Source of the DNA: Candidatus Didemnitutus sp.
GTDB lineage: Bacteria > Verrucomicrobiota > Verrucomicrobiia > Opitutales > Opitutaceae
Length of the DNA: 64,000 nucleotides
Assembly: GCA_019634575.1 (NCBI GenBank)
Contig: JAHCAY010000001.1
Location: 2,852,001 to 2,916,000, forward strand
Direction: 5' to 3'
Shown here: positions 17,774-25,800 of the stretch, in pieces
Layout: every line of letters begins with the position of its first letter
Numbering within the stretch: position 1 is the stretch's first letter
Notes under the pieces: generated by a model
The model's database searches: none
Seen by the model: only the letters and a program-made list of their open reading frames with translations
What the model was told of the DNA's origin: nothing
Program-made: the position numbers and the translations under genes

Positions 17774-20080
17774 TCAGGAGGCGGCGCCCGGCGTGACGCT
17801 CGCGGCGAGGGTGCCCGGGGCGATTGGCGCAATGTTCGTATGGCGAACCTTGTTGGCCGGCTCGGTGGCGAGGTCCCGCGCGAGCGTGCGGTGATCGGTT
17901 TTGCCGGTGCCGAGTTTCGGGATCGCGCGGACGACGCGCAGCTCGCGCGGCGCGCAGAGGTTCGAGAGGCCGCGGCTGCGGATCGCGGCGCGGATCTCGG
18001 CGAGCGTGAGGCGCTGGTCGTTGGTCGCGGCGAGGAGTTTTTCACCCTTGTCCTCGTCGGGCACGGCGACGACGGCGACCTGACAGCGCGGGCCGAGGTG
18101 CGGGAACGCGCCGGCGAGCGCGTCTTCGACGGCGGTCAGGCTGACCATTTCGCCGCTGACCTTGGCGAATCGCTTCATGCGTCCGAGCAGGTGGAGAAAG
18201 CCGCGTGCGTCGACGACCGCGAGGTCGCCGGTATCATACCAGCCGTCGAGGGCCCGGAAGGCGGCGTTCGCGTCGGGATTGAGGTAGCCTTTCATGACGT
18301 TCGGGCCGCGCACGAAAAGCCGTCCGCCCTCGGCGATGCCGTCGACCGGTTCGAGACGGTAGTCCATGCCCGGCACGAAGCGCCCCGCGCTGCCCGGTGC
18401 CGAGTCGAGGCGCGTGTTCGCAGTGATGAGCGGGCTGCACTCGGTGGCGCCGTAGCCTTCGAGGATGCGCACGCCGAATTTGCGGGCCCAGAGATCGAAC
18501 GTGGCGCCCTGCACTTTTTCCGCGCCGGCGAGAAGGAAGCGCACCGAGTTGAAATCATAGGCGTGCGCCTTGCGCGCGTAGCCGTTGAGAAAGGTGTTCG
18601 TGCCGAGCAGCACGGTGCACGCGCGGTCGTAGACGATGGTCGGCACGACGCGGTAGTGCAGCGGCGACGGATAGAGGAACGTGTAGCAGCCGCGCACGAG
18701 CGGGAAAAGCAGGCCGCCGGTCAGGCCGAAGCTGTGGAAGAGCGGAAGGGCGTTGAAGAAGCGGTCGTCGTCCGTGAGGTCCAGGCTCGCGCGCGCCTGA
18801 TGGACGTTCGCGAGGAGATTGCGATGCGAGAGCTCGACGCCCTTCGGCGTGCCTTCGGAACCGCTGGTGAAGAGGATGACGGCGGTGTCGTCGCCGCGCA
18901 GCGACGAACGGCGCTGACGCGCGCCGCACGCGAGCAGGTGTTCGAGTCCGGCGACGAGTTTCGCGAACAAACCGACGCGGGAGCGGACGTCCTCGAGAAA
19001 AATGAATTCGAGTCCGGCGGCTTGCAGCGGCGCGAGGTCGAGCTTGGCCTTTTCTACGAAAAGCCGCGACGTGACGATCTGCCGCAAACCCGCGAGACGC
19101 GCGCAGGCGAGCATCGTGGCGGAGCCGGTCGAGTAGTTGAGCAGCGCCGGCACGCGGCCGACGCGCCAGAGGCTGAGCAGCACGAGCGGGGTGGCGTTGG
19201 CGTTGGGCAGGAGGACGCCGATGCGGCTAGGTGCATCGTCGGCATGTGGGAGCGAGCTTGCTCGCGACTCGCTCGCGGAATGTCGCGAGCGAGCGAGCTC
19301 CCACACACGCGTCGGAGCCGGAGAGAGGGGCCTTTGCCACTGACGCGCGAGCAGGTCGGTGCCGATCAGCACGCGGCGATAGCTGAGCGAGGCTAGCGAG
19401 TGGTCCTGCAACGCGACGCGCGACGGGATGGCCGCAGCGGCTTCGGCGACGGCGGCGAGGAGGTTTTGCGGCCCGAAGGCCAGATCGGTCTCGAACTGTT
19501 GGAGCATGAGCGCGTCGCGCAGCCAGGTCGTGAGGTGGATGCGCGCGTCGTGTCCGGGCAGATCGTCGCAGCGCGGCGGCGTCAGCACGTCGCTGAAATG
19601 CGCCGTCACGCGCGGGAACCATTTCGTCCAGCCGCGATGGCGGACGAAGCGCAGGCGGTTCGCGCCGCGCAGGTAGCAGGTGATGACGCGCGCGCCAGTG
19701 CGGCCGATGAGAAAGCCGGTGCCATCGAAGAGCTTCATCATCGAACCGGTGAGCGAGATGCGTCCCTCGGCGAAGAGCACGAGCCGGCCGCCGCGCGCGA
19801 GGTGCTCGGCCATGTCACGGACGGCGTAGGGCGAGGCGTGGTCGACGGGAAACGTGCGGCGGTTGACCATCATGCGCCGCGTGAGCCAGTTGGTTTCCGC
19901 CGTGGTGGACGAGGTGACGAACTTCCAGTCGTCGTCGAGCACGACGTAGAGGAACAGCCAGTCGAGCCACGAGACGTGGTTCGGCACGAGCAGCACCGGG
20001 CCGGGCGCAGTGAGGCCGGCGGTGTTGTAGGCGCGGAAGCGGAACAGCAACCGAAGGAGCCAGCGCGCGAAGGTTTTCAT
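17774..20080 (-). CDS. aas: bifunctional acyltransferase / acyl-ACP (AMP) synthetase
   Basis: In E. coli, Aas re-acylates lysophospholipids: an acyltransferase domain uses fatty acid activated by an AMP-ligase domain. Here a PlsC-like domain (1-190) has NHVSWLD and FAEGRIS. The ligase domain (about 225-768) has LFTSGSEGTPKGVELSH, GYGATECSP, WYDTGDLA and GRMKRFAKVSGEMVS. At 768 aa it is longer than E. coli Aas (719). About 20 extra residues (259-279) come from an imperfect palindrome inserted in frame at 19245-19305. It sits directly downstream of lplT, the standard partner. Confidence 0.9.
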   Translation of the reverse strand: MKTFARWLLRLLFRFRAYNTAGLTAPGPVLLVPNHVSWLDWLFLYVVLDDDWKFVTSSTTAETNWLTRRMMVNRRTFPVDHASPYAVRDMAEHLARGGRLVLFAEGRISLTGSMMKLFDGTGFLIGRTGARVITCYLRGANRLRFVRHRGWTKWFPRVTAHFSDVLTPPRCDDLPGHDARIHLTTWLRDALMLQQFETDLAFGPQNLLAAVAEAAAAIPSRVALQDHSLASLSYRRVLIGTDLLARQWQRPLSPAPTRVWELARSRHSASESRASSLPHADDAPSRIGVLLPNANATPLVLLSLWRVGRVPALLNYSTGSATMLACARLAGLRQIVTSRLFVEKAKLDLAPLQAAGLEFIFLEDVRSRVGLFAKLVAGLEHLLACGARQRRSSLRGDDTAVILFTSGSEGTPKGVELSHRNLLANVHQARASLDLTDDDRFFNALPLFHSFGLTGGLLFPLVRGCYTFLYPSPLHYRVVPTIVYDRACTVLLGTNTFLNGYARKAHAYDFNSVRFLLAGAEKVQGATFDLWARKFGVRILEGYGATECSPLITANTRLDSAPGSAGRFVPGMDYRLEPVDGIAEGGRLFVRGPNVMKGYLNPDANAAFRALDGWYDTGDLAVVDARGFLHLLGRMKRFAKVSGEMVSLTAVEDALAGAFPHLGPRCQVAVVAVPDEDKGEKLLAATNDQRLTLAEIRAAIRSRGLSNLCAPRELRVVRAIPKLGTGKTDHRTLARDLATEPANKVRHTNIAPIAPGTLAASVTPGAAS
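19245..19305. repeat. REP-like palindrome inside aas
   Basis: Left arm 19245-19268 begins TGTGGGAGCGAGC; right arm 19282-19305 is its imperfect reverse complement, with mismatches only in the middle of the 24-bp arms. The motif resembles the GTGGGAGCGAGCTTGCTCGC palindromes common between genes in other bacteria. Here it is read through in frame as Arg/Ser/Ala-rich sequence. Confidence 0.8.
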
Positions 20081-20176
20081 GGTGGAGAAAGCAGAGATGG
20101 TTCGGACGGAGCGGAAGCGGTGAGGCTTTCGCCGTGGGAGTGGCGGTGGCAGCGCGGCAGGATCCTGCGGGTCTCG

Positions 20177-21457
20177 CTACGCGGCTTTGGTCGCCGCCGG
20201 GACGTCGGCGACCACCGGGGAAGCGGACCTGATGCGCAGAGCCACCGAGGCGACCGCTAGCGCGATGGGCAACGCGATGAAGACTTGCGTGGGCGAGAGG
20301 CCGGCGGCGGTCAGTGCGCCGAGGAAGCCCGCGCCGACGAGCATCGCGAGGTAGTCGGTGAAATTCTGAATCGCGATCGTCTTGCCGAGCTGGCCGGGGT
20401 CGCTCTCGTGCTGGAGCGCGGCGTTGAGCGGCACGATGAGCAGGCCCGCGAAAACGCCGGCGGCGACGAGAGCGGCGATGACGACGGCGAGCCCGGCGTG
20501 TCCGCCGAGCAAGCCCAGCGCGAGCACGGCGGCGGCCATCAACCATCCGTAGCGGCGCGTCCACGAGAGATCGCCGAGGCGGTGGAGGCGGCCGGCGAGC
20601 ACGCTGCCGGCGACGATGCCGAGCACGAGGCCGAGCTTGAGGAGCGCGAGCCGGGTGTTGGTGACGTCGTGGCGTCCGGCTTCGTGGAAGACTTGCAGAC
20701 CCCAGCCCTGGAGGTTGCTGCGCAGCGTGGCGCCGGCGAACCAGAACAGCGCGCAGCCGAACAGCACGCGTCCGAGGCGCGCGTGCGTGACGAGGCGGCG
20801 GAGGCTCGCGGCGAATTCACCGGCGCTGTGGCGCAGCGAGGCGGCGGCGTTGTGCGGCGTGCGTTCCATGCGGCTGTTGCAGATGAGGGCGGCGACGTAG
20901 AGCACGGCGCTCGCGAGGTAGCACGCGGGCAGCGAGCGCGTCGCGTCGTAGAGTGCGGCGCCGCCGCCGAGTCCGCCGACGATGGCGATGAGGGTGAGCA
21001 TCTCGACCATGCCGTTCGCTTTCACGAGGCGTTCGGCGGGCAGGATTTCGGGGAGGATGCCGTATTTCGCCGGCGAGTAGACGCAGGCGCCGAGTCCGAT
21101 GATCGCGTAGCCGACGACCTGCCAGGTGCGGCTGGCGTGGAAATCGCCCGCATGCAGCCAGACGCCGGCGAGCGCGAGCAGCGTGCCGAGGAGTTTCACC
21201 ACGTTGCCGCCGAAGAGCCACGCGGTCTTCGGCAGGCGGTCGTTGAGCCAGCCTGCGAGTGGCGCGAGGACGATGAAGGGGATGAAGAACACGGCGCTGA
21301 AGAGCGCGTTCTGGGCGTTCACCTCGCGTTCGGTGATCGCGCCGCTGGCGAGGCTGAACGTCAGCGGTCCGAGCGCGGCGGCGAGGACGAAGTTGTCGCC
21401 GAAGGCGCCGAGGAATTGGCCGGCGAGGAGGCGGCGGTAGTTGCGGGGGGAGTTCAT
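20177..21457 (-). CDS. lplT: lysophospholipid transporter (MFS family)
   Basis: LplT flips lysophospholipids across the inner membrane to Aas. This 426-aa protein has the MFS layout of about 12 helices and LplT-like segments: FLGAFGDNFVLAAALGPLTF, LNDRLPKTAW, YSPAKYGILPEILPAERLVKANGMVEM and ALQHESDPGQLGKTIAIQNF. Its start (ATG 21457) overlaps the rhombosortase stop by ATGA. Its C-terminal residues VVADVPAATKA are encoded by a REP-like repeat (20190-20217), so the original stop may have been displaced. Aas follows 97 bases downstream. The pairing supports the assignment of both. Confidence 0.88.
   Translation of the reverse strand: MNSPRNYRRLLAGQFLGAFGDNFVLAAALGPLTFSLASGAITEREVNAQNALFSAVFFIPFIVLAPLAGWLNDRLPKTAWLFGGNVVKLLGTLLALAGVWLHAGDFHASRTWQVVGYAIIGLGACVYSPAKYGILPEILPAERLVKANGMVEMLTLIAIVGGLGGGAALYDATRSLPACYLASAVLYVAALICNSRMERTPHNAAASLRHSAGEFAASLRRLVTHARLGRVLFGCALFWFAGATLRSNLQGWGLQVFHEAGRHDVTNTRLALLKLGLVLGIVAGSVLAGRLHRLGDLSWTRRYGWLMAAAVLALGLLGGHAGLAVVIAALVAAGVFAGLLIVPLNAALQHESDPGQLGKTIAIQNFTDYLAMLVGAGFLGALTAAGLSPTQVFIALPIALAVASVALRIRSASPVVADVPAATKAA
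20190..20217. repeat. REP-like palindrome at the 3' end of lplT
   Basis: This 28-base segment is identical to 11855-11882. Its core is the imperfect palindrome GTCGCCG...CGGCGAC. It lies just inside the lplT stop and supplies the last few codons of that gene. Confidence 0.8.
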
Positions 21458-22038
21458 GAGGCGAAGGTGCGTGGGGAAGGGAGAAAAGCCGGGGTGCGCG
21501 ACGCGAGGTGGTAGGCGAGGGCAGCGGCTGCGCCCAACACGTGCGCTGCGACGGACGGGCGGATTGCCGTGGAGCCGAAATCGCTGAAGAGGGCGGCGCC
21601 GCCCTGGGACTCCCAGACGAGTTTTGCGACGACGAGCGTGAGCGCGGCGAGCCACCAGGCGCGTGCGGCGGGAGCGGTCGCGAGTTGTGTCAGCGCCAGC
21701 AGCAGCACGATGCCGACGGCGAGTCCGGAAAGGCCGCCGTAGATGGCCATGGTCGGAGCGAGGGCAAAGAGACCGAGGCCGATCGCGGGTGCAGCGAGCA
21801 CCGTGTAGCGCAGCAGCACGCCGGGCCGCGTCCGTTCGAGCCACGCGCCCGCGACGAGGAGGACGAGCAGGTTCCAAGCGGCGTGCGAGGCGGAGAAGTG
21901 CACCCAGTGACCGGTCGCGACCCGCCACCATTGGCCCGCGGAGATGGCGGCGCGGTCGTAGATGAACCACGCGGGCGCAAGCGCGGCGGCAAGGGCGGGG
22001 AGCGCGAAGAGGGCGAGCGGGGAGCGGAGAGTTTTCAT
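21454..22038 (-). CDS. rhomboid-family protease, rhombosortase-like
   Basis: This 194-aa protein is a six-helix rhomboid intramembrane serine protease of minimal size, as in rhombosortases. The pattern GQWWRVATGHWVHFSASHAAWN contains the HxxxN element (H52, N56). The nucleophile is S104 in YGGLSGL, and H166 in VAAHVLGA completes the Ser-His dyad. Rhombosortases cleave C-terminal GlyGly-CTERM signals at the membrane; the gene directly upstream encodes a protein with such a tail. The ATG at 22038 gives the shortest form with a complete first helix. The stop overlaps the lplT start. Confidence 0.8.
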   Translation of the reverse strand: MKTLRSPLALFALPALAAALAPAWFIYDRAAISAGQWWRVATGHWVHFSASHAAWNLLVLLVAGAWLERTRPGVLLRYTVLAAPAIGLGLFALAPTMAIYGGLSGLAVGIVLLLALTQLATAPAARAWWLAALTLVVAKLVWESQGGAALFSDFGSTAIRPSVAAHVLGAAAALAYHLASRTPAFLPSPRTFAS

Positions 22039-22129
22039 GCTCGGAAGAGGCGAAAAGGCGACGTTGCGTGGAGGAGGACGGGATCGCGACGAGTGCGGCG
22101 GCCTCGGCGGCTGGGCCGCCGCGTGGTTG

Positions 22130-23017
22130 TCACCACATTCGCGGCGCGCCCAGCGGTCGCGCTTTGCCCGCGAAGGCGGCACCGACGAAGAGCAGCGCGA
22201 GCGCGGCGGCGAAGGCGCCATCGAACGCGCCGCCGCCGATGTAGCCGGGCTTGTGCTCGATGCGGATGTTCTGCGGTTCCTCCTTGGCGCGCACTTTGAA
22301 GAGTTCGAGTTCCTGGGAGAGATTGGCCGTCATCTGCGCGGCGGCGTCGGTGATGCCCTTGGCAGAGGCCTCGCGGAGGAAATCGTCGGTGCGGAACAGC
22401 GTGGAGTGGTTCTGCACGGTGCTGGTGCCCGGTGCACGGAAGAGCAGGCTGCGGCTGGAGATGTCGTAGACGACCGCTTCCATCAGCGTGTGCGTGGTGT
22501 TGCGCTGGGCGGGCACGATGTAGGCGCCGACGATGGTCCAGTAGGCGATGCTCGCCTCGGTGTCCGAAGAGTTTTGCGACTGGTCGTAGGAGAGGAGCGC
22601 GATCACATCGATGCCCATCATGGCGCGGAGCTGGTCGAGGTTTTCGAAGCCGCCGCCGGGGCGCAGGTAGGTCGTGGGGATGATCTCGATGGATTGGACG
22701 AAGGGGAGGGTCTTGAATTGGCCCGCGACCTTGCGGAGCAGCTCGGTTTTCTGCGCCTCGGAGATATTGCCCGGCGTGCGGTAGAAGGAGCCTTGGCCGT
22801 TGCTGACGCCGGTCGGCACGAACGCCACGCCGACGCGCAGTGGCAGGCGCAGCGTGGGGATGGTCGGTTGGACGAAGGGCGTTTCCTTGTTCGGATAGAG
22901 GAATTGCACGATGCTGCTCGCCTCGTGGTGCGAGCGTTCGCCGAAGAAGCCGACGCAACCGGTGAGCAGCGCGAGGGTGAGGGCGGCGGGGAGGAGGAGC
23001 AGGCGGCGGGAGTTCAT
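22130..23017 (-). CDS. rhombotarget-like lipoprotein with C-terminal GlyGly-helix tail
   Basis: This 295-aa protein has two sorting signals. The N-terminus is a lipoprotein signal (MNSRRLLLLPAALTLALLTGC, Cys21). The C-terminus has GGG at 261-263, a hydrophobic helix (AFAAALALLFVGAAFAG) and a basic K-A-R tail. That is the GlyGly-CTERM layout processed by rhombosortase, and the protease gene follows 91 bases downstream. The family known as rhombotarget lipoprotein fits this architecture. The middle part (VGVAFVPTG, LRKVAGQFKTLPFVQSIEIIPTTYL) has no known activity. Confidence 0.8.
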   Translation of the reverse strand: MNSRRLLLLPAALTLALLTGCVGFFGERSHHEASSIVQFLYPNKETPFVQPTIPTLRLPLRVGVAFVPTGVSNGQGSFYRTPGNISEAQKTELLRKVAGQFKTLPFVQSIEIIPTTYLRPGGGFENLDQLRAMMGIDVIALLSYDQSQNSSDTEASIAYWTIVGAYIVPAQRNTTHTLMEAVVYDISSRSLLFRAPGTSTVQNHSTLFRTDDFLREASAKGITDAAAQMTANLSQELELFKVRAKEEPQNIRIEHKPGYIGGGAFDGAFAAALALLFVGAAFAGKARPLGAPRMW

Positions 23018-23118
23018 GGCGCGCAGGTTACCCGAGCGCGTCGCGTCGGCGTTAATTGATAAACTTGATGCGGATATTGAGGCAGGGCGTTGGCACCGGC
23101 GCGGACGCCTGGTCGGCT

Positions 23119-23193
23119 GTAGGGGCGCTGTCTTGCTGCGCCCGGAACAGCGCCGCGAGCGGATGACGGGCGCAGGCAAGACTGCGCCCCTAC
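23119..23193. repeat. 25-bp-arm inverted repeat
   Basis: Arms at 23119-23143 (starting GTAGGGGCGC) and 23168-23193 (ending GCGCCCCTAC) are near-perfect reverse complements with one substitution and one extra base, around a 24-base centre. It lies in the 257-bp gap between the divergent rhombotarget lipoprotein and LysR genes. It would form a strong hairpin and resembles interspersed intergenic repeats. Confidence 0.8.
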
Positions 23194-23274
23194 CGAGCGG
23201 AATCCGCGTCGGCAGCTTGCGGCGCGCGCGGGATTGCCAGTGGCGGCGGTGCGCCGCACGCTGCCGGGCGCGCG

Positions 23275-24165
23275 ATGAACATCCATCACCTCGAACTTTT
23301 CTACTATGTGGCGAAGCACGGCGGCATCAGCCGCGCGGTGCGCTCGATGCCCTACGGCATCCAGCAGCCGGCGGTGAGCAGCCAGATCCTCCAGCTGGAG
23401 CAGGATCTCGGCGCGAAGCTCTTCGAGCGCACGCCGTTTCGCCTGACCCCGACCGGCGAGGAGCTGATGACGTTCATCACGCCGTTCTTCGAGAACGTCG
23501 GGGCCGTGGGCGCGCGCTTGCGCAAGAGCGCCGCGCCGCAGTTGCGCATCGGCGCATCGGAGCTGGCCCTGCGCGATCACTTGCCGGCGATCATCGGGCA
23601 TCTGCGCCGGCATGAGCCGAAGGTGCGATTGAGCCTGCGCTCGGGCTTCCAGCCGCAGATCGAGCGCTGGTTGCTCGACAAGGAAATCGATCTCGCGATC
23701 ACGCCGATCGACAGCCGCCCGCCGGCCGGCGTGGAGCACAAGCTCCTGTTGCGCGTGCCGATCGTGCTGCTGGTGCCGAAAAAATCGCGGTGGAAGAAGG
23801 CCGAGGAACTGTGGGCCGGCGGCATACCCGAGGAGTCGCTCATCTGCCTGCCGGCGAACGAGTGCATGAGCATGATTTTCCAACGACACTTGAAATACCA
23901 TCGCACGGCGTGGACGCCGGCGATCGAGGCGAGTTCGCTGGAACTCATCACGCAATACGTCGCGAGCGGCTACGGCGTCGGCGTGAATGTGGCGATTCCC
24001 GGCGTGATCAAGCATCGCGACGTGCGCGCGCTGCCGCTCGAAGGCTGCGATCCGGTCGAGGTGGCGGCATTGTGGCGGGGGCAACCGGCGCCGCTCGTGC
24101 AAGCCGTGCTCGACGCGGCCGGCGGCTACATCCGCAGCCAGTGGCCGGACTGGGCGTGCGCGTGA
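23275..24165 (+). CDS. LysR-family transcriptional regulator
   Basis: This 296-aa protein has the LysR wing-helix N-terminus (MNIHHLELFYYVAKHGGISRAVRSM, QPAVSSQILQLEQDLGAKLFERTPFRLTPTGEEL) and a C-terminal LysR-substrate domain (about 88-290). It is divergent from the rhombotarget lipoprotein gene, which makes that gene or its cluster a candidate target, although LysR regulators can also act elsewhere. The effector cannot be read from the sequence. It converges with the histidine operon and ends 74 bases before hisIE. Confidence 0.92.
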   Translation: MNIHHLELFYYVAKHGGISRAVRSMPYGIQQPAVSSQILQLEQDLGAKLFERTPFRLTPTGEELMTFITPFFENVGAVGARLRKSAAPQLRIGASELALRDHLPAIIGHLRRHEPKVRLSLRSGFQPQIERWLLDKEIDLAITPIDSRPPAGVEHKLLLRVPIVLLVPKKSRWKKAEELWAGGIPEESLICLPANECMSMIFQRHLKYHRTAWTPAIEASSLELITQYVASGYGVGVNVAIPGVIKHRDVRALPLEGCDPVEVAALWRGQPAPLVQAVLDAAGGYIRSQWPDWACA

Positions 24166-24217
24166 GGCGGTAGAGGGGAGCGCCAGCGACCTGTCGGATC
24201 GCTCTGCGCTACGGCGA

Positions 24218-24250
24218 AATCTAGCGTATTACGCTAGATTCACTTTTTTC
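24218..24250. terminator. A+T-rich terminator hairpin between LysR gene and hisIE
   Basis: A perfect 9-bp stem, AATCTAGCG (24218-24226) and CGCTAGATT (24232-24240), has loop TATTA. On the plus strand it is followed by CACTTTTTTCCC, a good U-tract for the LysR transcript. On the minus strand it follows the hisIE stop directly. The low G+C is unusual for this genome. Confidence 0.75.
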
Positions 24251-24857
24251 CCGTGTGGCGTTTCTCGAGAACGCTGAGGGCGTCTTGGAGCGAGAGGCCT
24301 TTGACGCGGAGGAGCACGATGAGGTGGAAGAGCAGGTCGGCGGCTTCGTTGGCGAGCTCGACGTTGTCGCCGGCGGTGGCGGCGAGCGCGGTTTCCACGC
24401 CTTCCTCGCCGACTTTCTGCGCGACGCGCTTCACGCCTTCGCGGACGAGTTTGGCGGTGTAGCTTTTCTCGTCATCGGAGGCGATGCGCCGGTTCACGGT
24501 GCGTTCGAGCTGGGCGAGGAAACCGGTGCCGGTGGCGCCGCCGCCTTCGCCGAAGCACGAGCAGGTGCCGCGGTGGCAGGTGGGGCCGTTCGGGCGCGCG
24601 CGGACAAGCAGCGTGTCGTTGTCGCAGTCGCCCTCGACGCTCACGAGGTCGAGGAAGTGGCCGGACGATTCACCCTTGATCCAGAGGCGGTTCTTCGAGC
24701 GCGAGAAGAAGGTGATGCGCTTCGTCGCGAGCGTCTGCTCGAGTGCGGCGGCGTTCATGTAGCCGAGCATGAGGACTTGCTGCGTGTCGGCGTCCTGGAT
24801 GATGGCGGGGAGGAGGCCGTCGCCTTTCTGCCAGTCGAGAGCGGAGAGAGCGGTCAT
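24240..24857 (-). CDS. hisI: bifunctional phosphoribosyl-AMP cyclohydrolase / phosphoribosyl-ATP pyrophosphatase
   Basis: HisIE catalyses steps 2 and 3 of histidine synthesis. The N-terminal cyclohydrolase part (1-115) has [29 protein letters not shown], the metal-binding CDNDT and the zinc cysteines in CHRGTCSCF. The C-terminal pyrophosphatase part (about 125-205) has KSYTAKL..EG and [13 protein letters not shown] followed by [14 protein letters not shown]. The 205-aa fusion is the usual length. The ATG at 24857 was chosen; the longer frame (13 more residues) is translated repeat DNA. It is the last gene of the his operon, separated from hisF by a repeat-filled 175-bp gap. Confidence 0.95.
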   Translation of the reverse strand: MTALSALDWQKGDGLLPAIIQDADTQQVLMLGYMNAAALEQTLATKRITFFSRSKNRLWIKGESSGHFLDLVSVEGDCDNDTLLVRARPNGPTCHRGTCSCFGEGGGATGTGFLAQLERTVNRRIASDDEKSYTAKLVREGVKRVAQKVGEEGVETALAATAGDNVELANEAADLLFHLIVLLRVKGLSLQDALSVLEKRHTGKK

Positions 24858-24870
24858 GGGAAATTTTGGA

Positions 24871-24960
24871 AACCACGAATGGACACGAATGAACACGAAT
24901 CAGGAAAAGCTGAATCGTGAGCCGGAGTCATTCGTGTGAATTCGTGTCCATTCGTGGTTA
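24871..24960. repeat. CACGAAT inverted repeat in the his operon
   Basis: Arm 24871-24900 contains three CACGAAT units in tandem (ACCACGAATGGACACGAATG...). Arm 24929-24960 is its reverse complement (ATTCGTGTCCATTCGTGG). The loop is about 28 bases. The element lies between hisF and hisIE, would fold as a long hairpin in the his mRNA, and is lower in G+C than the flanks. Confidence 0.85.
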
Positions 24961-25005
24961 AGTTTGTTTGGGTGTGGGTGAGAAGGTTCGGTCTCTGGCC
25001 TGACT

Positions 25006-25026
25006 GGGCCAGTCGGAGACTGGCCC
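25006..25026. repeat. GGGCCAGTC hairpin after hisF
   Basis: A perfect 9-bp stem, GGGCCAGTC (25006-25014) and GACTGGCCC (25018-25026), has a three-base loop. It begins 7 bases downstream of the hisF stop on the coding strand. There is no U-tract, so it looks like a REP-type palindrome rather than a terminator. Confidence 0.7.
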
Positions 25027-25032
25027 TACTTT

Positions 25033-25800
25033 TCAGGTGCGGACGCAGACGCCTTCGCGGGCGAGGTAGGATTTCAGGTCGGGGATCGGGATGGTGCCCT
25101 TGTGGAAGACGGACGCGGCGAGCGCGCCGTCCACGCCGGCTTGTTGGAAAACGTCGCGGAAATGCTCCGGCGCGCCCGCGCCGCCGGAGGCGACGAGCGG
25201 GATCGTCAGCACGGCGCGGACGAGTTTGAGCTGCGCGAGGTCGTAGCCGGCGCGCACGCCGTCCTGGTTCATGCAATTGAGCACGACCTCGCCGGCGCCG
25301 CGCTTCTGCGCCTCGGCGGCCCAGTCGATCGTGCGCCAGCGCGTGGACTGCGTCTTGTCGGGATTGCCGGTGTAGGCCTTCACGAAGTAGTCGCCGTTTT
25401 CCTGGCGGGAGTCGATGCCGACGACGACGGCTTGCGAGCCGAATTCGTCGGCCAGTGAGGTGATCAGATCCGGGTTTTCGAGGGCGGGCGAGTTGAGCGA
25501 GACCTTGTCGGCGCCGCTGTGGAGGATCACGCGTGCGCCGTCGAGCGAGCGGATGCCGCCGGCGACGCAGAAAGGGATGTCGATCACGCGGGCGACGCGC
25601 TCGACCCACGCGGCGGAGACGGTGCGGCCGTCGGAGCTGGCGGTGATGTCGTAGAAGACGAGCTCGTCGGCGCCGGCGTCGCGGTAGCGTTGGGCCAGCT
25701 CGATGATGTCGCCCATGTCCTCGTGGTTGCGGAACTGGACGCCTTTGACGACGCGGCCATCGCGGACGTCGAGGCAGGGGATGATGCGGCGGGCTAGCAT
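25033..25800 (-). CDS. hisF: imidazole glycerol phosphate synthase, cyclase subunit
   Basis: HisF is the TIM-barrel half of IGP synthase; it uses ammonia from HisH to form IGP and AICAR from PRFAR. The 255-aa protein starts [23 protein letters not shown] with the catalytic Asp in CLDV, and has VGIDSR with the second catalytic Asp. [12 protein letters not shown] and [13 protein letters not shown] are the phosphate-binding loops. The ATG at 25800 lies inside the end of hisA (7-base overlap), a coupling arrangement. All residues needed for activity are present. Confidence 0.97.
   Translation of the reverse strand: MLARRIIPCLDVRDGRVVKGVQFRNHEDMGDIIELAQRYRDAGADELVFYDITASSDGRTVSAAWVERVARVIDIPFCVAGGIRSLDGARVILHSGADKVSLNSPALENPDLITSLADEFGSQAVVVGIDSRQENGDYFVKAYTGNPDKTQSTRWRTIDWAAEAQKRGAGEVVLNCMNQDGVRAGYDLAQLKLVRAVLTIPLVASGGAGAPEHFRDVFQQAGVDGALAASVFHKGTIPIPDLKSYLAREGVCVRT

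Noticed and set aside
24858-24896. N-terminal extension of hisIE ([13 protein letters not shown])
   Set aside because: The extra codons are translated CACGAAT repeat DNA, not conserved HisI sequence. The ATG at 24857 starts the normal protein.
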